Source: Nitrobacteraceae bacterium AZCC 2146 (lineage in GTDB: Bacteria > Pseudomonadota > Alphaproteobacteria > Rhizobiales > Xanthobacteraceae). Taken from it: a DNA stretch of 64,000 nucleotides. This document shows positions 35,594 through 44,766 of the stretch, in pieces. The stretch lies in the NCBI GenBank assembly GCA_036924855.1, contig JBAGRP010000001.1:5444001-5508000 (forward strand). The letters are read 5' to 3'. Each line of letters begins with the position of its first letter. Position 1 is the stretch's first letter. A program made the translations under genes and the position numbers. The notes beneath the pieces are model-generated. The model worked only from the letters and a program-made list of their open reading frames with translations, made no database searches and was not told the DNA's origin.

Positions 35594-35733
35594 TTATCCC
35601 GTGACAGCCATCACAGCTTCCTTGATCTTCGCCAGCGCGTAGTTGCCGACCATCGCGGCTTCGACATGCGGCAGGTTAGGCATCTCGTCGGCGGCGATGA
35701 CGCAATCGACGATCGCCGGGAACCCGTTTTGAT
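35594..35733 (-). pseudogene. 3' fragment of a deleted gene
   Basis: The minus strand encodes about 46 residues that read like real protein (FPAIVDCVIAADEMPNLPHV, then GNYALAKIKEAVMAVTG) and end in a proper stop at 35594. The frame loses all protein character at 35734, exactly at the DUF2339 stop codon. The shape PAIVDCVI...NLPH resembles the C-terminus of a thiamine-diphosphate enzyme of the acetolactate-synthase type. I hold that loosely. It looks like a gene whose 5' part was removed in a rearrangement. Confidence 0.55.
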
Positions 35734-38430
35734 TCACGCCTCCGGGATGGTCCCGACAGGAGCCGCGGGAGGTTGTGTCCGCCGGCTGAACAGGATGCGC
35801 TGGTATAGCCAGCCGATCGCCACCAACACCAGGCCGAGGCACATGAACGACAATGCGCGGTAGATACCTGTGAGCGCCGACATGTCGATCAGGAACGCCT
35901 TCAGGATGGTCAGCGCGATCACGATCGCCGAGGCCAGCCGGGCCCGCTGCGAGTTGAAGATCACGCCAATGCCGAGCAGGATCACGCCGAACGCCAGCCA
36001 CGTGACCGAGTAAGTATATTGTTCGGCATCGCTGGTGATGCCGCGGGCCAGGATCGGGCCGTGATAAAACCGCCGGACCTGCAGCGCTACGTACATCAGC
36101 GCCAGCACGAGCGCGAAGCCGGCGATGGTGTTGGCATAGGCGACGGCGCGCCGTCCGGCTACCGCATAGGACAGCAGCAGCGCCAGCACCGCCGGCAGGG
36201 CATAGCCGAGCAGAATCTCGTTGAAGATCAGGCCGCCGACATCATGCGGCCAGAACATCGGCATCTCCCACAGCAGCAATCCGCCGATGGTGGCGACGCC
36301 GGCATAGAGTGTCAGCAACACCGCACCGATATTGTGAACGATGCTGCCGGTGCGAATCCGCAGCCACTCCAGTCCGATCGCCATCGCCAGCGTGACGCAG
36401 ACCTGCAGTGCTACTTCGACCAGCCCCGCGGAATTCCTGTAGACATCGCCGCCGTTGATGGCGTGGCGGATTTCCATGAAGGCCAGCAGCACCGTGAACA
36501 GGATCGCGGCAGATTCCACCATGCGCAGCGGCGCATCGTCGCCGCGGCGGCGCATCAGGATGCTGGCGCCCCAGAACGACGCGGCCGGCACGCCATAGCC
36601 CCACAGCAGCCAGTTGAAGATCGGCGTGGTGCCGACGAGATCGCCGACGACGCGCGGCTCGTAGCCCATCCGCGCCACCACGATGCCGGCGAGAATGGCG
36701 GCGAGCCAGCGCAGGAACGGGATCGGCCGCTGCATCGAGATCCACGCGGTGCCGAGCGCCATCAGTGACAGCGCGATGGTCAGCCAGCCCTTCTCCAGGG
36801 CGAAGGTCAGCGCCAGCGCCAGCGCGCCGAGCGTGCCGGTGGCGAACAGCGCGATCGAGATCGCCTGCCCGGGCCGGGCTTCGCGCTTGCTGAGCCATTC
36901 GGTTGCCGCGGCAAAGCCGGCAGCGACGATAACGGCGAGGATCGCAAACGGAATCGAGCGATCAAGGTGCGCGATGCGGGCGTAGAGCGCGATCAAGAGC
37001 GCCAGCGGCGTGAACACCGCGGTGCCTGACCAGATCACCGGCACGATGGCGCTGATCGAGCGGCCTTGCGCGAGGAATCCCACGACGCCGAATCCGACCG
37101 CGAAGATCGCGGCGGAGATCAGATGCAGCGACACCGAGCCGTCGGTGGCATTGGGGCCGATGCCGGCCAGCGGTCCGCCGGGCAGCACCAGCATATCGGG
37201 ATTGCCGCGCACCGCCCATTCCAGAAATACCAGGGCGACGAAGCCCGCGGCGACAGCAACAGCGGCGGTGGCCGCTTGCGCGTACCAGGCGACGAACAGC
37301 GTGGCTGCGACCAGCAGCCCAAAGGTCACCATCGCGGTGTCGGCATGAAAACTGTTCAACACGATCAGCGTGGCGCCGAATAGATAAGCGGATAGCGCGC
37401 CGGAGGAGATCGATTCGATTTTGCCTTCCTCTGCGGGCGGACCGTACATAAAGCCGCAGACCACCAGCAGCGATGCCAGCAGAAATCCGGCGAGCACATG
37501 GAAGGCGTGCGGGCCGACCATCGAAGGGCCGGATTCCAGGCCGGGCAGCGTCCACAGCGTCGCGAACACGATGGTGGTGACCGCGAGCCAGCGCCACAGC
37601 CGGATCCGCGCGAGACCGAAGGCCGCGGCGGCGACGACGGAGAGATAGAGATACAGCGCCCAGTAGTCGGGCTTGCTCGACGACACCAGAATCGGCGTGA
37701 CGAAGGCGGCAGCGATGCCGAGCCCGGCCAGCGCCGGGCCGTGCAGCAATGCAGCGGCCATCGTCGCCATGGCGACGATGCCGAGCAGGATGAAGGCGGT
37801 GGCCGGCACCAGGAAGTCGTACAGCGCGTAGGCGGCATAGACGGTGGCGAAGGCGACAGCGGTGCCGGCGGCGGTGAGGATCGCCGGGATGTTGGCGATC
37901 GGCAGCGGCGCGATGGCGGACAGGTTTTCCTGGCGGCGGCTCCATTCGCCGACGACGAGCAGCGCCAGCGCGAACAGGCCGCCGAGCAGCACGCGGACGC
38001 CGGGGCCGAGCAGGCCAGCCTCAATGGAATAGCGCACCATGAAGAAACCGCCGAGCGCCAGCGTCAGACCGCCGACCCAGACCACCCAGCGGGTGCCGAT
38101 GCGTTCCTCGAAGCCGGGGCCGGGTTGTGATGCAGCGGCGGGGGCTGCGGTTTCCGGTATGGGCTGCGACGATATGTCAGGCTGGTTTGTCGGCGCGCGT
38201 TCTTCGGTGATCTCGGAGGATGTCTCGACGGTCGAGCTGACTGGCGCGCCAGATACGTCCGTTAGTGGCGTTGCCGTAGTCGCGGCCGGCACGCTCGCCG
38301 ACGATGTCGCCGCGGCCTCGAACGCATCAAGCCGTGCGCTCAACACCTTCACCTCATTGCGCGCCTTGCGCGCGAAGATGAACGCGACGATGGCAATCAG
38401 CGTCGTCACAAACCCGAAATCATCGAACAT
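35734..38430 (-). CDS. DUF2339 large polytopic membrane protein
   Basis: An 898-residue inner-membrane protein with more than 20 hydrophobic segments after a short N-terminal helix, a Ser/Thr/Ala/Pro-rich linker (about residues 45-110) and the segment FEERIGTRWVVWVGGLTLALGG, typical of DUF2339. The family is widespread and uncharacterised. The N-terminal coiled-coil-like ARNEVKVLSARLDAFEAA might mediate assembly. The start is ATG 38430; a TTG three codons earlier is also possible. It is separated by 127 bp from the phosphatase gene on the same strand. Confidence 0.85.
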   Translation of the reverse strand: MFDDFGFVTTLIAIVAFIFARKARNEVKVLSARLDAFEAAATSSASVPAATTATPLTDVSGAPVSSTVETSSEITEERAPTNQPDISSQPIPETAAPAAASQPGPGFEERIGTRWVVWVGGLTLALGGFFMVRYSIEAGLLGPGVRVLLGGLFALALLVVGEWSRRQENLSAIAPLPIANIPAILTAAGTAVAFATVYAAYALYDFLVPATAFILLGIVAMATMAAALLHGPALAGLGIAAAFVTPILVSSSKPDYWALYLYLSVVAAAAFGLARIRLWRWLAVTTIVFATLWTLPGLESGPSMVGPHAFHVLAGFLLASLLVVCGFMYGPPAEEGKIESISSGALSAYLFGATLIVLNSFHADTAMVTFGLLVAATLFVAWYAQAATAAVAVAAGFVALVFLEWAVRGNPDMLVLPGGPLAGIGPNATDGSVSLHLISAAIFAVGFGVVGFLAQGRSISAIVPVIWSGTAVFTPLALLIALYARIAHLDRSIPFAILAVIVAAGFAAATEWLSKREARPGQAISIALFATGTLGALALALTFALEKGWLTIALSLMALGTAWISMQRPIPFLRWLAAILAGIVVARMGYEPRVVGDLVGTTPIFNWLLWGYGVPAASFWGASILMRRRGDDAPLRMVESAAILFTVLLAFMEIRHAINGGDVYRNSAGLVEVALQVCVTLAMAIGLEWLRIRTGSIVHNIGAVLLTLYAGVATIGGLLLWEMPMFWPHDVGGLIFNEILLGYALPAVLALLLSYAVAGRRAVAYANTIAGFALVLALMYVALQVRRFYHGPILARGITSDAEQYTYSVTWLAFGVILLGIGVIFNSQRARLASAIVIALTILKAFLIDMSALTGIYRALSFMCLGLVLVAIGWLYQRILFSRRTQPPAAPVGTIPEA

Positions 38431-38557
38431 CGAAGTCAACCTTGTGGGAGATCAGGCGCACGCGCCAACAATGCCCCGGAATCGTTTCCGGGGACATGGC
38501 ACCAGTGTGTGTCATGGTGGAGAACTTTAGTTCACGCGCCGCAAAATATTTAGCGGC

Positions 38558-39064
38558 TTACTCCAGATCAATTCGAAACGGCCGGCCGACCACCATCATG
38601 CTGCCGGGGCCCATCTCGTCCAGCGCCCGGATCATCCGGCCATCGCGGCCCAGCGCCTTGTCGGCCAGGGTGACGAACAGCCGGTTCGGCGACGCAATCG
38701 GCGAGGCTGCGCGGATTTGCCGAGCGATGACGCGTTCGTCGCGCTGCGGGTTGAGCATGCAGGCGGCGGCAAAGGCGCTGGCGGTGGAGCGACTGATGCC
38801 GGCATAGCAATGCACCACCAGCGGTGCGTTGCGGTCCCAGCCGCGGACGAAGTCCAGCACCTGCGCGATGTGCGCGTCGTTCGGCGCCACAAAACCTTCG
38901 GTCTGCTCGGTGATGTCGTCCATCGACACCCTCAGATGATTGGCCTCGAGAATAGACTCCGGCCGCTGCACCTGCGCGACATTGGCCATCACTGTCAGCA
39001 CATGGCTGGCGCCGGTATCCTTGACGGTGGCATGCAGATCGGCGAGCGAACAGACGTGAATCAT
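38558..39064 (-). CDS. Dual-specificity/tyrosine phosphatase-like protein
   Basis: A 168-residue cytosolic phosphatase. The P-loop HCYAGISRST holds nucleophile Cys86 and Arg92 (C-x5-R). An aspartate pair (Asp49/Asp50 in SMDD) sits where a general acid could be. It belongs to a compact minus-strand group with HD hydrolase, tag and ygfZ genes. The phospho-substrate is unknown. Confidence 0.87.
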   Translation of the reverse strand: MIHVCSLADLHATVKDTGASHVLTVMANVAQVQRPESILEANHLRVSMDDITEQTEGFVAPNDAHIAQVLDFVRGWDRNAPLVVHCYAGISRSTASAFAAACMLNPQRDERVIARQIRAASPIASPNRLFVTLADKALGRDGRMIRALDEMGPGSMMVVGRPFRIDLE

Positions 39065-39118
39065 GACGGTCCCTTGGTTGTGGATATTATAGGCCTGCTG
39101 GAAGGTCGGCGGAAGTAT

Positions 39119-39733
39119 TCAACCCTGCACCGTCTCAAACCGTGCCAGAAACCGCTTCTCGGCCTTGCCAGCCGACCACGGCGTCAGGAAGTCCTCCTCG
39201 GCCGACTGCGGCAGGCCGGGGTCCTTGCCGAACAGGCGTTTCGCCTCGGCCTCCTTGAAACCCGCCAGCCGCGTTGCCTCGAGATAGGCCGCGCCCATGT
39301 CGGCGGCCTTGATCTGCTTCGTCACCTCTGCGGCGAGCACCGGTGGCAGGCCGAAGCGGATGTGGATGGCGGCGAGCAGGCGATGTTCCACCACCTTGTA
39401 GGCGCCGCCGATCACCGCCTTGAACGGCGAGATCATGTCGCCGATGACATATTCCGGCGCGTCGTGCAGCAAGGCGGCGAGCCGCACGGTGTGATCGGCG
39501 CGCGGCAGTTGCTCGCGGAGTACCGCTTCGACCAGCAGCGTGTGTTGTGCCACCGAGAAAATATGCGCGCCGTGGGTCTGGCCGTTCCAGCGCGCCACGC
39601 GGGCGAGACCATGGGCGATGTCGGCGACTTCGATGTCGAGCGGCGAGGGATCGAGCAGATCGAGACGGCGGCCGGACAGCATGCGCTGCCAGGCCCGGGT
39701 CGCGACATCCGTGGAAAACTTCGACTTGGCCAT
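39119..39733 (-). CDS. HD-domain phosphohydrolase, YfbR-like
   Basis: A 204-residue metal-dependent hydrolase. It has His64 (VAQHTLLV), the His90-Asp91 pair in LLHDAPE and a later aspartate in IKAADMGA, the HD-domain ligand set. The order and length resemble YfbR-type 5'-deoxynucleotidases. Substrate is inferred to be a nucleotide. It lies 13 bp downstream of tag. Confidence 0.85.
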   Translation of the reverse strand: MAKSKFSTDVATRAWQRMLSGRRLDLLDPSPLDIEVADIAHGLARVARWNGQTHGAHIFSVAQHTLLVEAVLREQLPRADHTVRLAALLHDAPEYVIGDMISPFKAVIGGAYKVVEHRLLAAIHIRFGLPPVLAAEVTKQIKAADMGAAYLEATRLAGFKEAEAKRLFGKDPGLPQSAEEDFLTPWSAGKAEKRFLARFETVQG

Positions 39734-39746
39734 CAGGTCCCGGCCA

Positions 39747-40373
39747 TCACTTCACTTTGAGGCGTGGCGCGCGCTTCTTGCCGGCGCAGGCCTCGTGGCA
39801 GAAGCAGGTGACGAGGTGATCGTTGACCATGCCGGTGGCCTGCATGAAGGCATAGACGATGGTCGGGCCGACGAACTTGAAATTGCGCGATGCCAGTTCC
39901 TTCGACAGCTTGATCGAGATCGGCGTCGAGGCCGGCACGCTGGCGGTGGTCTTGAAATGGTTGACCTTGGGTTTGCCGTCGACGAAATCCCAGAGGAATT
40001 TCGAGAAGCCGGGGCCCTCTTCCATGATCTTCAGATAGCCCTTGGCGCTGTTGATCGCACCGACAATCTTGGCGCGGTTACGGACGATGCCGGCATCGTT
40101 CATCAGCGCGTGAACTTTTTTCTCGTCGTAGCGTGCGATTTTCTCGGGCTGGAAATCATCGAACGCGGCGCGAAAATTGTCGCGCTTGCGCAGGATGGTA
40201 ATCCAGGACAATCCGGCCTGAAAGCCGTCGAGGATCAGCTTCTCATACAGCGCGCGGTCGTCATATTCCGGCACGCCCCATTCGGTGTCGTGATAGGCCA
40301 TGTAGAACGGGTCTTCGCCCGGCCACGGGCAGCGCGTCTTTCCATCGGCATGCAGGCGGGCCGCGCGCGTCAT
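39747..40373 (-). CDS. tag: DNA-3-methyladenine glycosylase I
   Basis: A 208-residue base-excision repair enzyme removing 3-methyladenine from alkylated DNA. Zinc ligands Cys15 and His28 have the same 13-residue spacing as in E. coli Tag, and the C-terminal pair is in NDHLVTC. The catalytic glutamate is in LYEKLILDGFQAGLSW. The ATG overlaps the stop of ygfZ (ATGA), so the two are coupled. A cysteine-rich C-terminus (TCFCHEACAGKK) is slightly longer than usual. Confidence 0.93.
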   Translation of the reverse strand: MTRAARLHADGKTRCPWPGEDPFYMAYHDTEWGVPEYDDRALYEKLILDGFQAGLSWITILRKRDNFRAAFDDFQPEKIARYDEKKVHALMNDAGIVRNRAKIVGAINSAKGYLKIMEEGPGFSKFLWDFVDGKPKVNHFKTTASVPASTPISIKLSKELASRNFKFVGPTIVYAFMQATGMVNDHLVTCFCHEACAGKKRAPRLKVK

Positions 40374-41254
40374 GCGACGTTCTTCTTCGGCGCGGAAGCG
40401 CGAACGGCGTCGGGATCGGCGAGATGGATCGGCAGGCCGCCGGCAAGAAACGGCGCAGCGGCGTCAAGCGCATCGGTGGCGCGGTCGGTTCGGATCAGTG
40501 CGAGGCCATGGCCGTCGGCGGACGAGCCCATGGTGCCGATCGGCTTGTCGCCGGCGCGGATTTCGCTGCCGGGCTCGGGCGGTGCGCCATCCAGCCCGAC
40601 GCGGACGATGCGGGTGCGCGCGGTGCCGCGATGCTGCATCCGCGACACCACTTCCTGGCCGATATAGCAGCCCTTGTCGAAATCGACGCCGGACAAGCGG
40701 TCCATGTTGCTCTCATGCGGAAACGCGTCGCCATAGGCGAAGTCGATACCGCCGCGCGGTACGCCGGTCTTGATGCGATGCGCCTCATAGGCGATTTCAT
40801 CGACAAGCTCGGCGCCGACCAGCGCGGCGGTCTTCGCCGCTAACTCGGCCGGCACCAGAATGCGAAAGCCCAGCGCGGCGTTGCGCGGGTCGGCGAAGGT
40901 GAGGTCGGGTTTCAGGCCGGGCTCGCCGTCCCACACCGCCAGCACGCCGAGCGAATCGGAGAGATTTTCCACCTTCACCTTGGCGCGCAATTTGTAGAAG
41001 CCGAGCTTGTCGGCGAGCGGTTGCGCCAGCGTGCGCGGGCAATCGATCAGCAGCCCGCCGCCATGGCCGGCGGGGGCTTCGGTGACGAGAAAATCCGCAA
41101 TGATCTTGCCCTGCGGGGTCAGCAGCGCGCCGAAGCGCGCGGTGCCCGGCGTCACCACCTCGATCTCGGAGGTCACGAGATTGTTGAGGAAGCCGCGCGC
41201 ATCATCGCCTGATATCTTGACCACGCCCCGATCGGGAAGAAACGCTGCTTTCAT
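40370..41254 (-). CDS. ygfZ: Folate-binding protein YgfZ
   Basis: A 294-residue tetrahydrofolate-binding protein of the GcvT-like fold that helps assemble or repair certain iron-sulphur enzymes. The hallmark KGCYIGQE (194-201) with its functional cysteine is present. It is the first gene of the group ygfZ-tag-HD-phosphatase and is divergent from the dihydroorotase-like gene. Confidence 0.93.
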   Translation of the reverse strand: MKAAFLPDRGVVKISGDDARGFLNNLVTSEIEVVTPGTARFGALLTPQGKIIADFLVTEAPAGHGGGLLIDCPRTLAQPLADKLGFYKLRAKVKVENLSDSLGVLAVWDGEPGLKPDLTFADPRNAALGFRILVPAELAAKTAALVGAELVDEIAYEAHRIKTGVPRGGIDFAYGDAFPHESNMDRLSGVDFDKGCYIGQEVVSRMQHRGTARTRIVRVGLDGAPPEPGSEIRAGDKPIGTMGSSADGHGLALIRTDRATDALDAAAPFLAGGLPIHLADPDAVRASAPKKNVA

Positions 41255-41396
41255 GGGGAAATTCTCAAAATTTTGCCTGGAAGTTCTTCGGAAATGCCGG
41301 TGCTGGATATCACATCCAAAGCTAAGCCGCTAAGATGCCGACAACAAGGCCCGCGCACGTCCCGCTGCCGCTTCTGCAGACCGAAAACGAGATGGA

Positions 41397-42731
41397 ATGA
41401 CCCAGACATTTGACACCATTCTAAAGGCCGGCACTGTCGTCAACCAGGACGGTGAGGGTGTCCGCGACATCGGCATTTCCAACGGGCGAATTGCCGCCAT
41501 CGGGGCGCTGGGATCGGCCTCCGCCGCAGAGACGATCGATTGCAAGGGGCTGCATATCCTGCCCGGCGTGATCGACACCCAGGTGCATTTTCGCGAGCCC
41601 GGCCTGACGCAGAAGGAAGACCTCGAGGCCGGATCGCGCAGTGCCGTGATGGGCGGCGTCACCGCGGTGTTCGAGATGCCGAACACCGATCCCTTGACCG
41701 TCACAGAAACCACCTTCACCGACAAGGTGAAGCGCGGCCATCACCGCATGCACTGCGATTTTGCCTTCTTCATCGGCGGCACGCGCGACAACGTCGCCGA
41801 TCTTCCGGAACTGGAGCGCGCCCCAGGCTGCGCCGGTGTGAAAGTGTTCATCGGCTCATCGACCGGCGCGCTGCTGGTGGAGGATGACGACAGCCTGCGC
41901 CGCATCTTCAAGGTGATCAAGCGCCGCGCCGCGTTCCACGCCGAGGATGAGTATCGGTTGAATGATCGCAAACATCTGCGCATCGAGGGCGATCCGCGCT
42001 CGCATCCGGTGTGGCGCGACGAGACCGCGGCGCTGCTGGCGACGCAGCGGCTCGTTGCACTGGCGCGCGAGACCGGCAAGCGGATCCATGTGCTGCATAT
42101 CTCGACGAAAGAAGAGATCGCATTTCTGCGCGACCACAAGGATGTCGCCTCCTGCGAGGCGACGCCGCATCATCTGACGCTGGCGGCGCCCGAATGCTAC
42201 GAGCGGCTCGGCACCCGCGCCCAGATGAATCCGCCGGTGCGCGACGCCAGCCATCGCGACGGCATCTGGAACGGCATCGCGCAGGGCATCATCGACGTGC
42301 TCGGCTCCGACCACGCGCCGCATACGGCGGCTGAGAAGGACAAGGTCTATCCGGCATCGCCGTCGGGGATGACGGGGGTGCAGACCCTGGTGCCGATCAT
42401 GCTGGATCACGTCAATGCCGGCCGGCTGTCGCTGCAGCGCTTCGTCGATCTCTCCAGCGCCGGGCCGGCGCGGCTCTACAACATCGCCACCAAGGGCCGC
42501 ATCGCGGCGGGCTACGACGCCGATTTCACGATCGTCGATCTGAAGCGCAGCGAGACCATCACCAACGACTGGGTCGCCTCGAAAGCCGGCTGGACGCCCT
42601 ATGACGGCGTGAAAGTCACCGGCTGGCCTGTCGGCACCTTCGTGCGCGGGCGGCGAGTGATGTGGCAGGGCGAGCTGGTGACGCCGTCGCAGGGCGAGAC
42701 GGTGCGGTTTCTGGAGACGCTGAGGGGATAG
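41397..42731 (+). CDS. Dihydroorotase-type amidohydrolase
   Basis: A 444-residue cyclic amidohydrolase. Overall pattern (HFREPGLTQKEDLE, EMPNTDP, GVKVFIG with the likely carboxylated lysine, FHAEDE, IHVLHIST, GSDHAPH) is that of class I dihydroorotase, the third pyrimidine-synthesis step. The first metal motif reads D-T-Q-V-H, so the first His of the usual HxH is Gln62. I recall this variant in other alphaproteobacterial homologues. pyrB is not adjacent, so a role in pyrimidine or hydantoin-like ring hydrolysis is open, and I give no symbol. Confidence 0.85.
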   Translation: MTQTFDTILKAGTVVNQDGEGVRDIGISNGRIAAIGALGSASAAETIDCKGLHILPGVIDTQVHFREPGLTQKEDLEAGSRSAVMGGVTAVFEMPNTDPLTVTETTFTDKVKRGHHRMHCDFAFFIGGTRDNVADLPELERAPGCAGVKVFIGSSTGALLVEDDDSLRRIFKVIKRRAAFHAEDEYRLNDRKHLRIEGDPRSHPVWRDETAALLATQRLVALARETGKRIHVLHISTKEEIAFLRDHKDVASCEATPHHLTLAAPECYERLGTRAQMNPPVRDASHRDGIWNGIAQGIIDVLGSDHAPHTAAEKDKVYPASPSGMTGVQTLVPIMLDHVNAGRLSLQRFVDLSSAGPARLYNIATKGRIAAGYDADFTIVDLKRSETITNDWVASKAGWTPYDGVKVTGWPVGTFVRGRRVMWQGELVTPSQGETVRFLETLRG

Positions 42732-42736
42732 TGATT

Positions 42737-42816
42737 CGTCTTTGCGAGCGAAGCGAAGCAATCCAGAAGGCAGCAAGCGACTGGATTGCTTCGCCGCTGC
42801 GCTCCTCGCAACGACG
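42737..42816. repeat. Palindromic element, CGTCATTGCGAG family, short variant
   Basis: 80 bp. Outer termini CGTCTTTGCGAG and CTCGCAACGACG are imperfect. Inner arms GAAGCAATCCAG (42755-42766) and CTGGATTGCTTC (42781-42792) are perfect. It lies between convergent genes and is related to the elements at 46626, 60492 and 63958. Confidence 0.8.
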
Positions 42817-42847
42817 ACAGCGAATGTTGCGTCGCGTCGGCTAAAAC

Positions 42848-43114
42848 TTATTGCTTCGCTAGCGTCAGCGAAAATTCGCCGTTGCGCACCCGGCCCGGCA
42901 GGCCTTCGACGAATTTCGCCACGGCGTCTTCGCCATAGGTGCCGACCAGTTCGGCGAAGGCTGCGAACAGGCTGGCCTGCGCCAGGCAGTCGCCATCGAC
43001 GCCGTCGTGCCGCGCTTCCGCCCAGGCTTCGTTGAGATAGCTCAGAGCGGCCTGTTTCTGTTCCTGATCGGGGAGAGGATCGCGGGCGGGGCGGTACGAC
43101 AATGACTGGCTCAT
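42848..43114 (-). CDS. Conserved hypothetical small protein
   Basis: An 88-residue, acidic, helix-rich soluble protein (QAALSYLNEAWAEARHDGVD, then FAELVGTYGEDAVAKFVEGL). It looks like a genuine gene from codon pattern and because it is the only strong frame there. I do not recognise the family. The ATG at 43114 is chosen because translation upstream looks random. It is divergent from the DUF445 gene. Confidence 0.6.
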   Translation of the reverse strand: MSQSLSYRPARDPLPDQEQKQAALSYLNEAWAEARHDGVDGDCLAQASLFAAFAELVGTYGEDAVAKFVEGLPGRVRNGEFSLTLAKQ

Positions 43115-43301
43115 GAAATTCCCAACAATCTCTGACGGCGCACCGAATCGGGGCGCGTTCCTTTCAAACACGGTTTGAGATTTAGCATGCGTAGCGGGGT
43201 AGGCGAGGCACATCTTTAAGAAAGGTTAACGGCGGCGAATCACATTGTCCGAGATTGCGCCGCAACGGGAACCACGCGATCCTGATGTGCAAAGGAAACC
43301 C

Positions 43302-44588
43302 ATGGCCAGCAGCACCTTCTCCTCTTTCGCCAGTCCCGGCGACGCCGCCCGCGCCGCGGAACTGCGTCGCGTCAAGGCGGTGGCGGCCTCGGTGCTGGCG
43401 GGCTGCCTTGCCGTGTTTATTGCCGCTAAAATGCTGCTGCACACCCATCCTGCATTTGGCTTCGTCGCCGCCTTCGCCGAGGCCGCCACCATCGGCGGGC
43501 TGGCGGACTGGTACGCCGTGGTGGCGCTGTTCCGCCGGCCGCTCGGCCTGCCGATCCCGCACACCGCGATCATCCAGGCGAATCAAAATCGCATTGCCGA
43601 CAAGCTCGGCGAATTCATCGAGGTGCATTTTCTCGACGCCGGCCCGGTCGAGGCCAAATTGCGCCAGGTCGATTTCGCCTCCTTCGTTGCGGACTGGCTC
43701 AGCGACCGCAAGCGCAGCGCCGATCTGGCGCGTTTCGTGCTGCGGCTGCTGCCGGAGGCGATGGCGGCCACGGAAACATCGGGTCTCAAGACCTTCATCA
43801 CCCGCCGCGTCATGACGCAGCTGCAGTCGGTTGATCTGGCGCCGCTTGCCGCCGGCACGCTGCGCGGTTTCATCCGCGACGGCCGGCATCAGGGCCTGCT
43901 CGACGACCTGCTGCGCGCGCTGCATGGCGCGCTGACCGAGCCCGACACGCTCGCTGTGATCAAGGACAAGATCCGCAACGAATTGCCGACGCTGCTGAAG
44001 CTTTATCGCGCCGATGCGTTTCTGGTGAAACGCATCGTGAAGTCGGCGACATCGTTTTTCGAGGATGTCCGCAACGATCCCGAGCATCCGTTCCGCGGCG
44101 AGTTCGACCGCATGCTGCTCACCTTCGTCGATCGGCTGGAGAACGAGCCCGGCTTCATCGGCCGCATCGACGGCCTGAAGCGCGATTTTTTGGCGCGGCC
44201 CGAACTCACCGAGCTGGCTCGAAATTTGTGGGAGAACGCAACGTCCTTCATCGAGCGCAGCGCGTCCGGCGAAAGCAACGTACTGCAACATCACCTCGCC
44301 AATGTGTTCGTGGAGGTCGGCTCTGCACTTGCGGCCGACGCCGAGATGCGCGGCGAGATCAACCAGGGTGTTGTGGCGGTGCTGCGCTCCTTCATCGCCG
44401 ACCAGAAGAGCGGCGTCTCCGGCTTCATCGCCGATCAGGTCAAGGCGTGGGACATGGGCCAGCTGATATCGGTGATCGAGGTCAATATCGGCAAGGACTT
44501 GCAATACATCCGCTTCAACGGCTCGCTGATCGGCGGCCTCGCCGGGCTGGCGCTGTATACCGCCGAGTTTCTGTTCCGGATGTTGTGA
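43302..44588 (+). CDS. DUF445 membrane-anchored protein
   Basis: A 428-residue protein with a transmembrane helix near the N-terminus (about 24-42), a long helical middle and a second helix at the very end (LIGGLAGLALYTAEFLF). The segment GGLADWYAVVALFRRPLGLPIPHTAII is the DUF445 signature. Function is unknown. An AAGGAAAC ribosome site supports ATG 43302 over an upstream TTG at 43245. Confidence 0.88.
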   Translation: MASSTFSSFASPGDAARAAELRRVKAVAASVLAGCLAVFIAAKMLLHTHPAFGFVAAFAEAATIGGLADWYAVVALFRRPLGLPIPHTAIIQANQNRIADKLGEFIEVHFLDAGPVEAKLRQVDFASFVADWLSDRKRSADLARFVLRLLPEAMAATETSGLKTFITRRVMTQLQSVDLAPLAAGTLRGFIRDGRHQGLLDDLLRALHGALTEPDTLAVIKDKIRNELPTLLKLYRADAFLVKRIVKSATSFFEDVRNDPEHPFRGEFDRMLLTFVDRLENEPGFIGRIDGLKRDFLARPELTELARNLWENATSFIERSASGESNVLQHHLANVFVEVGSALAADAEMRGEINQGVVAVLRSFIADQKSGVSGFIADQVKAWDMGQLISVIEVNIGKDLQYIRFNGSLIGGLAGLALYTAEFLFRML

Positions 44589-44766
44589 GAAAACCCCTGC
44601 CAGAAAGGGCGGGAGAGGGCTGGTCCAGGTAACCGGCTGTGCTTGAAATCCCGCAAACCCGACCTTAGCTTGATGGCACGGATAGTTGTTTGAAGCGTTG
44701 TGTGACGAGCCTTTTTCAGATCAATCGATTCGACCGGCCAAAGAGCCGGCAGCGAGAGGAAATCAG

